Shown one piece after another: positions 19,483 through 28,484 of a stretch of 64,000 bases of DNA. The DNA is from Enteractinococcus fodinae (GTDB lineage: Bacteria > Actinomycetota > Actinomycetes > Actinomycetales > Micrococcaceae): the NCBI RefSeq assembly GCF_031458395.1, contig NZ_JAVDYJ010000001.1, positions 1,178,001 through 1,242,000 on the forward strand, written 5' to 3'. Under the pieces are notes generated by a model. The model was not told the DNA's origin, ran no database searches, and worked only from the letters and a program-made list of their open reading frames with translations. Numbering within the stretch: the first letter of the stretch is position 1; each line of letters opens with the position of its first letter. The translations under genes were made by a program, and so were the position numbers.

Positions 19483-20190
19483 GTGGCATACACTCTGGGG
19501 CAGCGTGCTGTCTATTTTGGCGCGGCCGGGATCGTTCGTTCATTCAACATGTTGATGATGCGTCGCGACTGGCAAGGTCAAGAGAACCTTCCCGACAGCG
19601 GGATGATCCTGGCAGCCAACCACATCTCGGATCTGGATCCGCTCTATGTAGCTCATATGATCTACTCATCGGGCCGCATTCCGCACTTTTTGGCGAAAAA
19701 AGAACTTTTTGACGCGCCGGTCATTGGCAAAGCGCTCACCCGGCTGCAACAAATTCCGGTGGATCGTGCCGGGCGCAGTATCGATTCGCTGAAGAAGGCC
19801 GAAGAAGTCCTGGAGCAACAGGGCGTCATCATCATTTATCCCGAGGGCACGGTGACCAAAGACCCGGATATGTGGCCGATGGTTGGTAGGATCGGCATGA
19901 TACGCCTGGCGCTATCAACTGGTGCACCGGTGATCCCGGTCGGCCAGTGGGGTGTCCACAAGCTGTTGCCCAAAGGCAGTAAAGCCCCCGACATTTTTGG
20001 CCGCCACACCTCGGCCATTCGGATTGGTACCGAGTCAAACCTCGACTGGTTGCGGGCCATGGACCAGCCCACGCAGAAAGACCTCGTGACCGCCACCGAG
20101 CAGGTCATGGATGAAATCACCGAGCTGATGGCACCGCTGCACGGCGGCACTCCGCCAGAGAAACGTTTTAACCCGGCACAACGACGCTAA
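19483..20190 (+). CDS. plsC: 1-acyl-sn-glycerol-3-phosphate acyltransferase (PlsC-like)
   Basis: This membrane-associated acyltransferase of 235 residues has the catalytic NHxxxxD motif as NHISDLD near residue 45. The acceptor-binding YPEGT motif (IIIYPEGTVT) follows near residue 125. It probably makes phosphatidic acid from lysophosphatidic acid. I chose the GTG at 19483 with GGAG upstream. The frame is open further back into murA, but that part does not resemble the family. gpsA, which makes the glycerol-3-phosphate backbone, follows after 8 bases, supporting a phospholipid role. Confidence 0.9.
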   Translation: MAYTLGQRAVYFGAAGIVRSFNMLMMRRDWQGQENLPDSGMILAANHISDLDPLYVAHMIYSSGRIPHFLAKKELFDAPVIGKALTRLQQIPVDRAGRSIDSLKKAEEVLEQQGVIIIYPEGTVTKDPDMWPMVGRIGMIRLALSTGAPVIPVGQWGVHKLLPKGSKAPDIFGRHTSAIRIGTESNLDWLRAMDQPTQKDLVTATEQVMDEITELMAPLHGGTPPEKRFNPAQRR

Positions 20191-20198
20191 GGAGTCCA

Positions 20199-21233
20199 AT
20201 GACCACCGATCACGTAACCGTGGCTATCCTTGGTGCTGGGTCGTGGGGGACGACATTTGCCAAAGTGCTCGCCGATGCCGCGCAAGAGCGCGGCGAAAGT
20301 ATTGATATCCGTTTGTGGGCGCGTCGCCAAGAAGTCACAGACGATATCAATACCAATCACACCAATACCGAATACCTCGACGACATTGTCCTACCCGACA
20401 GCATCACCGCGACCTCCGATGCGGTCAAAGCCGTCACCGGGGCCGAAGTCGTGGTCGTGGCCGTACCGGCCCAACAGGCCCGAAACACGCTTGCCGACCT
20501 GGCCGAGCACATCGACTCCGAAGCCATCCTGGTCTCGCTGATCAAAGGACTAGAACGCTCGACCCAGGCGACCATGGCCGAAGTCTTTGCCCAGGAACTC
20601 AACCTGCCGGCCGAACAATTTGTGGTCGTCTCAGGACCGAATCTGGCCAAAGAGATCGCCCGCGAAGAGCCCACCGCCACCGTGGTGGCTTGTGAATACG
20701 AACCCACCGCGGAATTCATTGCCGCCATGACGGCTTCTTCCTACTTTCGGCCCTACCGCAACACCGATGTGGCCGGGGTCGAGATCGGTGGCGTCGTCAA
20801 AAACATCATCGCCCTGGCTGTGGGACTGGCTGACGGGCAAGGCTACGGCGACAACTCCAAAGCATCGATCATTACCCGCGGCTTGACCGAGACCACTCGA
20901 CTGGCCATGGCTATCGGTGCCAACCCGGATACCCTGGCTGGTCTCGCGGGACTCGGCGACCTCGTAGCCACGTGTGCCTCCCCGCTGTCTCGGAACCGCA
21001 CCGCCGGCAAACTCTACGGCCAAGGCCACACGACCGAAGAAGTCGTGGGCCAAATGCGCCAAACCGCAGAAGGGGTCAAATCTGTCTCGGCGGTCGTGAC
21101 CCTGGCACACTCACACGGCGTGGAAATGCCGATTGCTGAAGCCGTCAACGCCGTGGTTGCCGGCACCATCCAAATCCGTGATATCGCCCAGCTGCTGCTT
21201 GGCCGTGACTTGAAACCGGAGGCACGCCTGTGA
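20199..21233 (+). CDS. gpsA: Glycerol-3-phosphate dehydrogenase [NAD(P)+]
   Basis: GpsA reduces dihydroxyacetone phosphate to sn-glycerol-3-phosphate for phospholipid synthesis. The 344 residues begin with the nucleotide-binding motif VAILGAGSWGTTFAKVLAD. The catalytic region contains VEIGGVVKNIIALAVGLADG, with the conserved lysine, and LAGLGDLVATC. TAAGGAG precedes the ATG. Its stop overlaps the ddl start (GTGA), so plsC, gpsA and ddl are one tightly packed unit. Confidence 0.96.
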   Translation: MTTDHVTVAILGAGSWGTTFAKVLADAAQERGESIDIRLWARRQEVTDDINTNHTNTEYLDDIVLPDSITATSDAVKAVTGAEVVVVAVPAQQARNTLADLAEHIDSEAILVSLIKGLERSTQATMAEVFAQELNLPAEQFVVVSGPNLAKEIAREEPTATVVACEYEPTAEFIAAMTASSYFRPYRNTDVAGVEIGGVVKNIIALAVGLADGQGYGDNSKASIITRGLTETTRLAMAIGANPDTLAGLAGLGDLVATCASPLSRNRTAGKLYGQGHTTEEVVGQMRQTAEGVKSVSAVVTLAHSHGVEMPIAEAVNAVVAGTIQIRDIAQLLLGRDLKPEARL

Positions 21234-22378
21234 CCAAAACCGTTCTCGTTCTCTTCGGCGGGCAATCACCCGAACACCCCGTGTCGATTGTCACCGCCGT
21301 TGGTGTCCTCAACGCGTTAGACACCGACCACTACACGCCCATCCCGGTGGGCATCAACCAGCAAGGCGACTGGGTACTAGCTGGCCAACACCAGCCGGCT
21401 GACGCACCCTGGTCGGTGGCCACCCTGATCAACCAGCCCCCGGCCGAAACCACCCACACCACGGCGCTGTCCGAGGAGCTGCCAGAGGTCTCGGCCACCG
21501 ACACCCCGGTGGCGCTGCGAGCGGTGAACTCCCACGCCCAGCTGATCGATGTTGAGGGCAAGGTTATCGCCGATATCGATGTGGTCTTCCCGCTGCTGCA
21601 CGGCCCCAATGGTGAAGACGGCACGGTCCAGGGCATGTTTGAGACCCTCGGTGTGCCATACGTGGGCGCCGGTGTGCTGGCTTCCGCGGTGGGCATGGAT
21701 AAACACTTCATGAAGATCGCCTTCCAACACGCCGGACTGAGCGTAGGCCCATGGGTGACGATCAACGACGCCGACTGGCGCAATAACAAGACCCAGGTGC
21801 TGAACCGGATCGCCGCCCTAGACCTGCCCCTGTTTGTGAAACCCGCACGCGGCGGATCCTCCCTGGGCATTCGGCGCGTGACCATGCTGTCTGAACTGGA
21901 AGCTGCGATCGAATACGCCCGGGAGTATGACTCCAAGGTCGTGGTCGAACAGGGCATCTTGGGCCGGGAAATTGAATGCGGTGTACTGGACGGGTTGAAC
22001 GGTGCTGCACCCAGCGCTTCATATCCGGGAGAAATTGTGGTCACCGGTGAAGACAACGACGAGTTCCAGTTCTATGACTTCACCTCGAAGTACCAGTCAG
22101 CCGACAGCGCGGAACTATCCTGTCCGGCACAACTGCCCGAAGAAGCCACCGAACTGGTCCGGCAACAAGCCGTGACCGCGTTCCAAGCCGTCGATGCCGC
22201 AGGCCTGTCGCGGGTAGATTTTTTCTATACCGATGACGGGGAACTGATCATCAATGAAATTAATACGATGCCCGGATTCACACCGATTTCGATGTACCCG
22301 CAGATGTGGCAGCGCACCGGAGTGGAATACTCGGTCCTGATTGACACGCTGCTTGAGCTAGCTCTTGAAAGCCGCTAG
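21230..22378 (+). CDS. ddl: D-alanine--D-alanine ligase
   Basis: This ATP-grasp enzyme joins two D-alanines for the peptidoglycan stem peptide. The 382 residues include VLFGGQSPEHPVSIVTA at the start, PLLHGPNGEDGTVQGMFE near 125, FVKPARGGSSLGIRRV in the ATP-binding loop and the metal-binding end motif INEINTMPGFTPISMYPQMW. The GTG start overlaps gpsA by 4 bases. The long linker after the first domain is typical of actinobacterial Ddl. Confidence 0.96.
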   Translation: MTKTVLVLFGGQSPEHPVSIVTAVGVLNALDTDHYTPIPVGINQQGDWVLAGQHQPADAPWSVATLINQPPAETTHTTALSEELPEVSATDTPVALRAVNSHAQLIDVEGKVIADIDVVFPLLHGPNGEDGTVQGMFETLGVPYVGAGVLASAVGMDKHFMKIAFQHAGLSVGPWVTINDADWRNNKTQVLNRIAALDLPLFVKPARGGSSLGIRRVTMLSELEAAIEYAREYDSKVVVEQGILGREIECGVLDGLNGAAPSASYPGEIVVTGEDNDEFQFYDFTSKYQSADSAELSCPAQLPEEATELVRQQAVTAFQAVDAAGLSRVDFFYTDDGELIINEINTMPGFTPISMYPQMWQRTGVEYSVLIDTLLELALESR

Positions 22379-22389
22379 CTCCGAAGTTG

Positions 22390-22929
22390 CTATTGGACTT
22401 GCTCCGGGGCGGTACCTTCGGGGATCCGATCATCGAGATCATCGACGCCCGGGACAACCTCGGCATCGGCTGGGTCGGTGCATCCCCCGTCAGCCGGGAC
22501 TCGGGCGGCAGCATTGCCAACGTCAACCATGACCGATGAAGACGCGACTCGCTCGCCATCAAAGAGCACTTCCATGGCTGGCTCGCGACCATAGGTCGTG
22601 ATGCGCCAGTTGGTGCCCTCTTCGCGAACCACCCAGTCCACCCCATTGGCGCCAACGCACTCATCGGTGGTCGGGCCCGGAGGTTCGACCCCGCACCGGA
22701 AGACCGCCACGGCGGGCTCGCCCCAAGCAGCCGTGGATTGGGTATCAGTCCGACGGCGTTCATGCCCGGCGATCTCTTCGGGCATCGCGACCATGGCCTC
22801 AGCGCACAACGGGTCGGTGGCGTTGGGCGCGACCTCGATATCGGCCACCAGCGAGGTACAGGCCGTCAGAGTTAAACCGCCCACGGCAGCTAGTGCTGCA
22901 CCACGGATCAAGCGCGTCGTTTTTGCCAT
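22390..22929 (-). CDS. DUF3515 family lipoprotein
   Basis: This 179-residue protein has a hydrophobic N-terminus ending in the lipobox LTAC (GGLTLTAC), so it is probably membrane-anchored on the outside. The domain after it has conserved cysteines (CAEAM, FRCGV, DECVG, GGCTDP) and the phrase EPAVAVFRCGVEPPGPT, typical of DUF3515. Function is unknown. I chose the ATG at 22929; six residues of open frame lie before it. It is convergent with ddl, a position I recall for this family in many Micrococcales. Confidence 0.85.
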   Translation of the reverse strand: MAKTTRLIRGAALAAVGGLTLTACTSLVADIEVAPNATDPLCAEAMVAMPEEIAGHERRRTDTQSTAAWGEPAVAVFRCGVEPPGPTTDECVGANGVDWVVREEGTNWRITTYGREPAMEVLFDGERVASSSVMVDVGNAAARVPADGGCTDPADAEVVPGVDDLDDRIPEGTAPEQVQ

Positions 22930-23100
22930 ATTCCAACCATAAAGCACCGTCAGAATTACGCCCGGTCAGTTTCGCCACTGGCAACTACGAGAAATTTCAC
23001 AGCATAACCCAAGCGCGCCTAACGTGACACACGATCCAGGCGCTACTATGGTTGCATGTGACATAAACCCCAAGAAGGGGTGTAAAAGAGATGAACCATT

Positions 23101-24177
23101 ATGACTGAAGTAAAGCAACAACCTCCAAGTACCGGTGCTCAACAAGACCACGGGTCGGCCAAGCTTATCTTCAATTGGTTGAAACTTGCCGAGTCAGCAC
23201 TTGGCAATAATTCCGATCGCCTCAATGCGATTAATATTTTCCCGGTACCAGACGGGGACACTGGATCAAACCTCTACCACACCGTGGCAGCCGCGACCCG
23301 AGCTCTCCACGAGGTTGATGAAGACGCGAGCGCCGGCCAGGCCCTGACCACCGCCGCCACCGCAGCGCTGGATCATGCCCAGGGTAACTCCGGCACGCTG
23401 ATTGCCGTGATGCTCAACGCGCTGGCCGAGCCCCTCACGCACGCACCGCGCCTGACCGCCCCCTTATTAGCCTTAGGGCTGCAACGTGCCAGGGCAGCAG
23501 CCTGGGCGGCCCTATCGGATCCCCAGGAAGGCACCATGCTGACCATCCTGGATACTGCAGCCGCGACGGCCGCTAACTACCGGGGCTCGATCACCGAGCT
23601 GCCCGAAGACGCCCAAAACTCCCGCAAGACGTTGGGGGAGATGACCTCACGGATCGTAGAAACCACCTGGTTGGCCGTCGAAGAGACCGAAAACCAGCTC
23701 ACCCAGCTGTCCGAGGCTCAAGTTGTTGATGCCGGGGCCACCGGGCTGCTATTGGTATTTGATGCGCTTCGAGCCACCGTCAAGGGCGAATCGCTGGACC
23801 CAGAGATTCTGGAATCTATCCACGGCTTTCATGTAGACCACCCGCACGTCCACCAGGACATGGAGGTCGCAGAAGCCTACGAGGTCATGTGCTCACTGCA
23901 ACTGACCCCGCTGGATGCCGCCACCCTGCGCATCGGACTCAACGAGGTCGGCAATTCGGTCATTATGACACCCATCAATACCGAAGAAGACGCCAACGGC
24001 ACCATCCGGTGGCGGGTGCACGTCCACGTGGCAGAACCCGATGACGCGATGCGGCTCATTAACCCGCTGGGCGTGACTGAAAACCTGGCCATTACGCCGT
24101 TACACACCAATACCTTGTCTCAAGAGCAGCACCTATGCAGCACATCAGCGGAAGCCAGCACAGAAGAACATAGCTAG
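23101..24177 (+). CDS. DAK2 (DhaL) domain protein, FakA-like, short form
   Basis: The first about 200 residues form a DhaL/DAK2 nucleotide-binding domain, with the metal-binding aspartates in INIFPVPDGDTGSNLYHT (about 42-59) and HAQGNSGTLIAVML near 95. The next about 130 residues match the start of the FakA middle domain (EVMCSLQLTPLDAATLRIGLNEVGNSV). Fatty-acid kinase FakA is usually about 550 residues, whereas this one ends at 358. Proteins of this kind are commonly encoded just before recG. A fatty-acid kinase role is an inference, and its partner, a DegV-like FakB, is not in the window. A TACTAT -10-like hexamer lies at 23044-23049. The stop shares one base with the recG start. Confidence 0.82.
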   Translation: MTEVKQQPPSTGAQQDHGSAKLIFNWLKLAESALGNNSDRLNAINIFPVPDGDTGSNLYHTVAAATRALHEVDEDASAGQALTTAATAALDHAQGNSGTLIAVMLNALAEPLTHAPRLTAPLLALGLQRARAAAWAALSDPQEGTMLTILDTAAATAANYRGSITELPEDAQNSRKTLGEMTSRIVETTWLAVEETENQLTQLSEAQVVDAGATGLLLVFDALRATVKGESLDPEILESIHGFHVDHPHVHQDMEVAEAYEVMCSLQLTPLDAATLRIGLNEVGNSVIMTPINTEEDANGTIRWRVHVHVAEPDDAMRLINPLGVTENLAITPLHTNTLSQEQHLCSTSAEASTEEHS

Positions 24178-26369
24178 TGGATCCGTTCAATCAGCCGCTT
24201 GAGCCCCTGCTGGGGACCAAAACCGCCAACAGTTTGGCAAAGCATCTCCACATCACCACCACGGGCCAAGCGCTGAACTACTTCCCGCGCCGCTACATTG
24301 AGCGCGGCGAACTGACACCTATTACCCAGCTACCCGTGGGGGAGCAAGTCACCGTGATCGCTCGGGTACAGAAAGCGAAACGGCGCGCGATGCAAGCTCG
24401 TCGGGGCTTTCTGGTCGATGTCATCGTCTCTGATGAGGCCACCGACACCGGACTGCCCGGGATCCTGAAAATGGCCTTCTTCAACGGCTACGCCGCAGAC
24501 CAACAACTCACCCCCGGCACCCTGGCCATGTTCCACGGCAAGACCTCGACTTATCGTGGCGAACTGACCCTGACCAACCCGGACTTTGTCGTGCTCCACG
24601 AAGAGCACGAGCTGGCGGAAACCGATATCAAGCCCACCCCGGTCTACCCGGCCAAGTCAAAACTGCCCTCCTGGACGATTCGCGAGGCCATTGAGATTGT
24701 GCTGGATGCGATCAATTGGTCGGCTATCAATGACCCGGTGCCCCAAGACTTCCTGGCCGGGCTATCACAGAACATGCCCACGTTGGCCCTGGCATACGAA
24801 CACATTCACCGGCCCCAAGACCTGCAGCAGGCACGAGCAGCACGCCGCCGATTTGCGGCTCAAGAAGCCTTAATCCTGCAGACGCTGTTAGCTCGGCGAC
24901 GCCTCCGGAACCGCAATACCGTACCGGCCACCCCATACCCACTCCTCGATGACGGGATCCTGGCCCACTTGGATGCCCAACTCCCGTTTGAGCTGACGAC
25001 CGGACAACGCCAAGCCGGTGCCGAAATTGCCGCGGAACTGGACTCGGTGCACCCGATGTCGCGGCTGTTGCAAGGTGAAGTGGGATCCGGGAAAACCCTG
25101 GTCGCCCTTCGTGCCATGGTGCAGGTGGTCGATGCCGACGCGCAAGCCGTACTGGTTGCTCCCACCGAAGTGCTCGCCAGCCAGCATTACCGTTCGATTA
25201 CCAAGACCTTGGGCGACTTAGCCACCGCAGGCCAGCTGACTTCCTGGCAGGGCCCGGCGACCGAAGTCGTGCTGCTGACCGGTTCGATGACTAACGGCCA
25301 AAAACAAGAAGCCTTGCTCAAAATCACCACGGGTCAGGCCGGCATTATCATCGCCACGCACGCGATCTTCTCCGACAACGTGCACTTCGCCAACCTCGGC
25401 TTGGTCGTCATTGACGAGCAGCACCGGTTTGGGGTGGACCAGCGCGAAGCCCTACGCCAAGCCAATCCGGGCGTGCACATGCTCGTCATGACCGCGACCC
25501 CGATTCCTCGGTCGGTTGCGATGACGGTCTTTGGCGACTTGGATGTGACCGTGCTCGAAGGTCTCCCGTCGGGGCGCAAGCCGGTGACCACGTATCTGGC
25601 TCGTATGGCTCACGGGCCACGCATCATCCAGCGCGTCTGGGAAATCATCGCCGAAGAGATCGCAGCCGGACACCAGGCCTTTGTGGTCTGTCCCAAAATT
25701 GACCCGTCAGATACCGCTGAAGACACCGGTGATCTGACCTCCGATATTCATGCCGCAAACGTCGGCGAAATCACCGCAACCATCCAGAATCTTCCGATTT
25801 TTGCCAATGCCACGGTTGAGAGTTTGCACGGCAGACAAGACCAACAGACCCAAGACGAGATCATGGGGGAGTTCGTTGCAGGCAAGATCGATATCCTGGT
25901 CGCCACAACCATCATTGAGGTCGGAGTCGACATACCGAACGCCACGGTCATGGCGATCTTGGATCCCGAATATTTTGGCCTCTCCACCTTGCATCAGCTG
26001 CGCGGTCGTGTCGGCCGAGGGGAGGCCCCGGCTCGGTGTTTCTTGGCCACCCGATTGCCCGACGGACACCCATCACTCGACCGTTTGGCTGTCATTGAAA
26101 ATACCGAAGACGGTTTTGAGATTGCGAAGGCGGATGTGGAGCAACGTGGCGAAGGTGACGTCCTGGGCGCTTCCCAGCACGGTTACGCTAGCCAGCTTCA
26201 GGTATTGAAAGTCATTCAGCACGCGGAGCTCATTACCCAGGCCGCTACATGGGTGGACCTGACGCTGCGCAATGATCCCGAACTTTCTGCCTATCCTCAG
26301 TTAGTCCATGCGGTCGAAGCCTGGGAAACTGCTCACGAAGATTCTTCCGATTACCTAGAAAAGAACTAA
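24177..26369 (+). CDS. recG: ATP-dependent DNA helicase RecG
   Basis: RecG remodels stalled replication forks and Holliday junctions. The 730 residues start with a wedge/OB domain. Helicase motif I is LLQGEVGSGKTLVALRAM near residue 300 and motif II is the DEQH box in VVIDEQHRFGVDQREAL. Motif III is MTATPIPRSVAMT. The C-terminal part has TTIIEVGVDIPNATVM, LHQLRGRVGRGEAPARC and the RecG wedge-contact end RGEGDVLG. The GTG start overlaps the preceding TAG by one base. Confidence 0.96.
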   Translation: MDPFNQPLEPLLGTKTANSLAKHLHITTTGQALNYFPRRYIERGELTPITQLPVGEQVTVIARVQKAKRRAMQARRGFLVDVIVSDEATDTGLPGILKMAFFNGYAADQQLTPGTLAMFHGKTSTYRGELTLTNPDFVVLHEEHELAETDIKPTPVYPAKSKLPSWTIREAIEIVLDAINWSAINDPVPQDFLAGLSQNMPTLALAYEHIHRPQDLQQARAARRRFAAQEALILQTLLARRRLRNRNTVPATPYPLLDDGILAHLDAQLPFELTTGQRQAGAEIAAELDSVHPMSRLLQGEVGSGKTLVALRAMVQVVDADAQAVLVAPTEVLASQHYRSITKTLGDLATAGQLTSWQGPATEVVLLTGSMTNGQKQEALLKITTGQAGIIIATHAIFSDNVHFANLGLVVIDEQHRFGVDQREALRQANPGVHMLVMTATPIPRSVAMTVFGDLDVTVLEGLPSGRKPVTTYLARMAHGPRIIQRVWEIIAEEIAAGHQAFVVCPKIDPSDTAEDTGDLTSDIHAANVGEITATIQNLPIFANATVESLHGRQDQQTQDEIMGEFVAGKIDILVATTIIEVGVDIPNATVMAILDPEYFGLSTLHQLRGRVGRGEAPARCFLATRLPDGHPSLDRLAVIENTEDGFEIAKADVEQRGEGDVLGASQHGYASQLQVLKVIQHAELITQAATWVDLTLRNDPELSAYPQLVHAVEAWETAHEDSSDYLEKN

Positions 26370-26372
26370 TCG

Positions 26373-26942
26373 ATGACAAAAATCGTTGCCGGGCAAGCCG
26401 GGGGACTCCCGCTGAAATCAGTACCCGGAGCTGACACCAGACCAACCACCGAACGCACAAAAGAAGCCGTGTTTTCTTGGCTCGAGTCCCGCGACTGGCT
26501 CCAAGGCAATGCCATCCTGGACCTCTACACCGGCTCAGCAGGACTTGCCGTCGAAGCAGCGTCTCGAGGCGCCACCAAGGTCACCGGCGTCGAACAAGCT
26601 CGAACAGCCGCGCGCATCGCCCAAGCCAATGCTGCCACAGTGAACGCGGCGCTGGGACGCGACATCGTGGATATTCAGCAAATGTCTGTCCAACGGTTCA
26701 TGCGGGTCACCGAGCCGGGCAGCTGGGATGTCATCGTGGCGGACCCACCATATGACATTGACGAAGCCGAACTGACCCCCATGATCGCCCAAGCATTCCA
26801 GGCACTGATGGACGATGGGCTCTTTGTTCTCGAGCGGCCGACGAAAGCTGATGAACCACAATGGCCCGAAGAGACGTATGTGGTCGATGCGCGACGCTAT
26901 GGCGAAGCCACGGTATATTTTGTTCGGCGTATCGGATACTAA
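26373..26942 (+). CDS. rsmD: 16S rRNA (guanine(966)-N(2))-methyltransferase RsmD
   Basis: This SAM-dependent methyltransferase of 189 residues modifies G966 of 16S rRNA. It begins with the family phrase KIVAGQAGGLPLKSVPGADTR. The SAM motif is ILDLYTGSAGLAVEAASRGA near residue 50. The catalytic motif for base amino methylation is ADPPYDI near 127. It starts three bases after recG and precedes coaD, the usual order. Confidence 0.94.
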   Translation: MTKIVAGQAGGLPLKSVPGADTRPTTERTKEAVFSWLESRDWLQGNAILDLYTGSAGLAVEAASRGATKVTGVEQARTAARIAQANAATVNAALGRDIVDIQQMSVQRFMRVTEPGSWDVIVADPPYDIDEAELTPMIAQAFQALMDDGLFVLERPTKADEPQWPEETYVVDARRYGEATVYFVRRIGY

Positions 26943-26994
26943 GTCATTTCCGCAACAATGGTGCTGGAATATAGCAGACCGGTTCTATATCGAC

Positions 26995-27010
26995 TACATT
27001 GACAGATATG
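26995..27010 (+). promoter_or_regulatory. Candidate leaderless promoter of coaD
   Basis: TACATT (26995-27000) fits the TAnnnT -10 pattern and is followed after exactly seven bases by ATG at 27008, the spacing of actinobacterial leaderless genes. No Shine-Dalgarno is visible. No clear -35 is seen. Confidence 0.45.
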
Positions 27011-27478
27011 CAAAAAGCGGTATGCCCCGGTTCATTTGACCCTGTCCACAATGGCCACATCGAAATCATCGTACGAGCTGCTTCACTATTCGAAGAGGTG
27101 GTCGTAGCCGTATCGAATAATCCGGCCAAGACGTACCGCTTTAGCCTCGAAGAGCGCATGGATATGATTTCCGAAACTGTGCGCGCTATCCAAGGTGTGA
27201 CGGTTATGCCGATGGGCACCGGGCTGATCGCGAACTTTGCTCGGGAGCAGGGTGCCCAAGCGCTGGTTAAGGGGATTCGTAATGCCACCGATCTCAACTA
27301 CGAGATGCCCATGGCTACGTTCAATCGGCATCTATCCGGCGTCGAAACCGTCTTCTTGCCAGCTGACGCACGCTATCAGCACGTATCATCCACACTGATT
27401 AAAGAGATCACCGGCCACAAGGGTGACATCACCGACTTCATTCCTTACGCGGTGGCCCAGCGATTCGGTCTGCGCTAA
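27008..27478 (+). CDS. coaD: Pantetheine-phosphate adenylyltransferase
   Basis: CoaD adenylates 4'-phosphopantetheine in coenzyme A synthesis. The 156 residues open with the nucleotidyltransferase signature CPGSFDPVHNGHIEII, followed by KGIRNATDLNYEMPMA and the second signature VSSTLIKEI. I chose the ATG at 27008 since it gives the family N-terminus MQKAVCPGS. The in-frame TTG at 26999 would add three residues and would lie inside the presumed -10. Confidence 0.95.
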   Translation: MQKAVCPGSFDPVHNGHIEIIVRAASLFEEVVVAVSNNPAKTYRFSLEERMDMISETVRAIQGVTVMPMGTGLIANFAREQGAQALVKGIRNATDLNYEMPMATFNRHLSGVETVFLPADARYQHVSSTLIKEITGHKGDITDFIPYAVAQRFGLR

Positions 27479-27569
27479 GGATCGGGAATAAACACCTGAG
27501 TGGCCAGGTTGTATCACATGTTACCAATTTTGTGTTTGTCACATGATCGGCTAGAGTGGTTGGCTGGCC

Positions 27570-27598
27570 TTGACTGAATTTTAGTGACGCTAAAATAT
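27570..27598 (+). promoter_or_regulatory. Candidate promoter and inverted repeat upstream of the DUF177-rpmF-rnc-mutM unit
   Basis: TTGACT (27570-27575) resembles a -35 box. It is followed by TAAAAT (27591-27596), 15 bases on, or AAATAT (27593-27598), 17 bases on. Overlapping the -10 is a perfect inverted repeat, ATTTTAG (27578-27584) and CTAAAAT (27590-27596), with a 5-base spacer. The repeat could be an operator. A second short palindrome, ACCGGT repeated with four bases between, lies near 27604-27620. Confidence 0.5.
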
Positions 27599-27664
27599 TC
27601 ATTCACCGGTCACCACCGGTACGTAATAAAATCTTTTGTGTGAGCAGACCAGGAGGTGGAGCTC

Positions 27665-28258
27665 ATGTCAGAAACCCCCATTCAACCAGGAGTAACACTT
27701 CCTGATGAAGCACAACCATGGGTCCTGTCAGTTCGTGAACTGATGGACAAGCCAGGCACTTCCGAAAACGTTGAAGTGTCATGGCCGGCCCCTGCTGAGC
27801 TCTCGATTCCACTTCTTGGAATTGAACAAAACTCAGCTATGCACGTGGATATACGCCTTGATTCGGTCCACGAAGGCGTCTTGGTATCCGGCACCGTAGA
27901 GGGCACCCTCACAGGTCAGTGCGCTCGGTGTCTAGATCCCATTACTGAAGCTGTCACCATCGACATTCAGGAATTGTTCCAACAAGAACTCGACCCGATG
28001 GTCGAGGAAGAAGAACAACACCTGGTCGAACACGGCTTGATCAACATTGAGCCTGTTATGCGTGATGCCCTGGTAACCTCGTTACCGTTCCAGCCTCGGT
28101 GTTCATCAGACTGTGAAGGACTGTGTGATCAATGCGGTGTTCGCTTAGCGGATGCGGGTCCAGATCACTACCACGAGCAGTTAGATCCGCGGTGGGCAGC
28201 ATTGGCGCAATTCGGTTCTGGTAATGGAACTGAAGAAACTTCATCCGAAAATTCCTAA
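27665..28258 (+). CDS. YceD family protein (DUF177)
   Basis: This 197-residue protein has the DUF177 core and two cysteine pairs, CARCLDP near residue 88 and CSSDCEGLCDQCG near 147-159, which look like a metal site. In many bacteria the family is encoded just before rpmF and has been linked to 23S rRNA or ribosome assembly; its exact role is not settled. I chose the ATG at 27665, eight bases after AGGAGG. The in-frame GTG three codons earlier would overlap the ribosome site. rpmF follows after 21 bases. Confidence 0.88.
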   Translation: MSETPIQPGVTLPDEAQPWVLSVRELMDKPGTSENVEVSWPAPAELSIPLLGIEQNSAMHVDIRLDSVHEGVLVSGTVEGTLTGQCARCLDPITEAVTIDIQELFQQELDPMVEEEEQHLVEHGLINIEPVMRDALVTSLPFQPRCSSDCEGLCDQCGVRLADAGPDHYHEQLDPRWAALAQFGSGNGTEETSSENS

Positions 28259-28279
28259 GCAACAAGAAAAGAGATAACT

Positions 28280-28483
28280 GTGGCTGTACCAAAGCGGAAA
28301 ATGTCCCGTTCTAACACCCGTTCACGTCGTTCCCAGTGGAAGGCTACCGCCCCAAAACTGGTGAAGGTCGTTGAAAACGGCAAGGTCGAGTACCGTCTGC
28401 CACACCAGGCTCACGTCGTATCCGACTCAGCCGGAACCCCACTATTCATGGAATACAAGGGTCGCAAAGTCGCAGACATCTAA
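28280..28483 (+). CDS. rpmF: 50S ribosomal protein L32
   Basis: The 67 residues begin with the signature [20 protein letters not shown]. The four zinc-binding cysteines of C+ type L32 are absent, so this is a zinc-independent form, as in many actinobacteria. The GTG start has an AAGAGA ribosome site. rnc starts one base after its stop. Confidence 0.95.
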   Translation: MAVPKRKMSRSNTRSRRSQWKATAPKLVKVVENGKVEYRLPHQAHVVSDSAGTPLFMEYKGRKVADI

Positions 28484-28484
28484 A

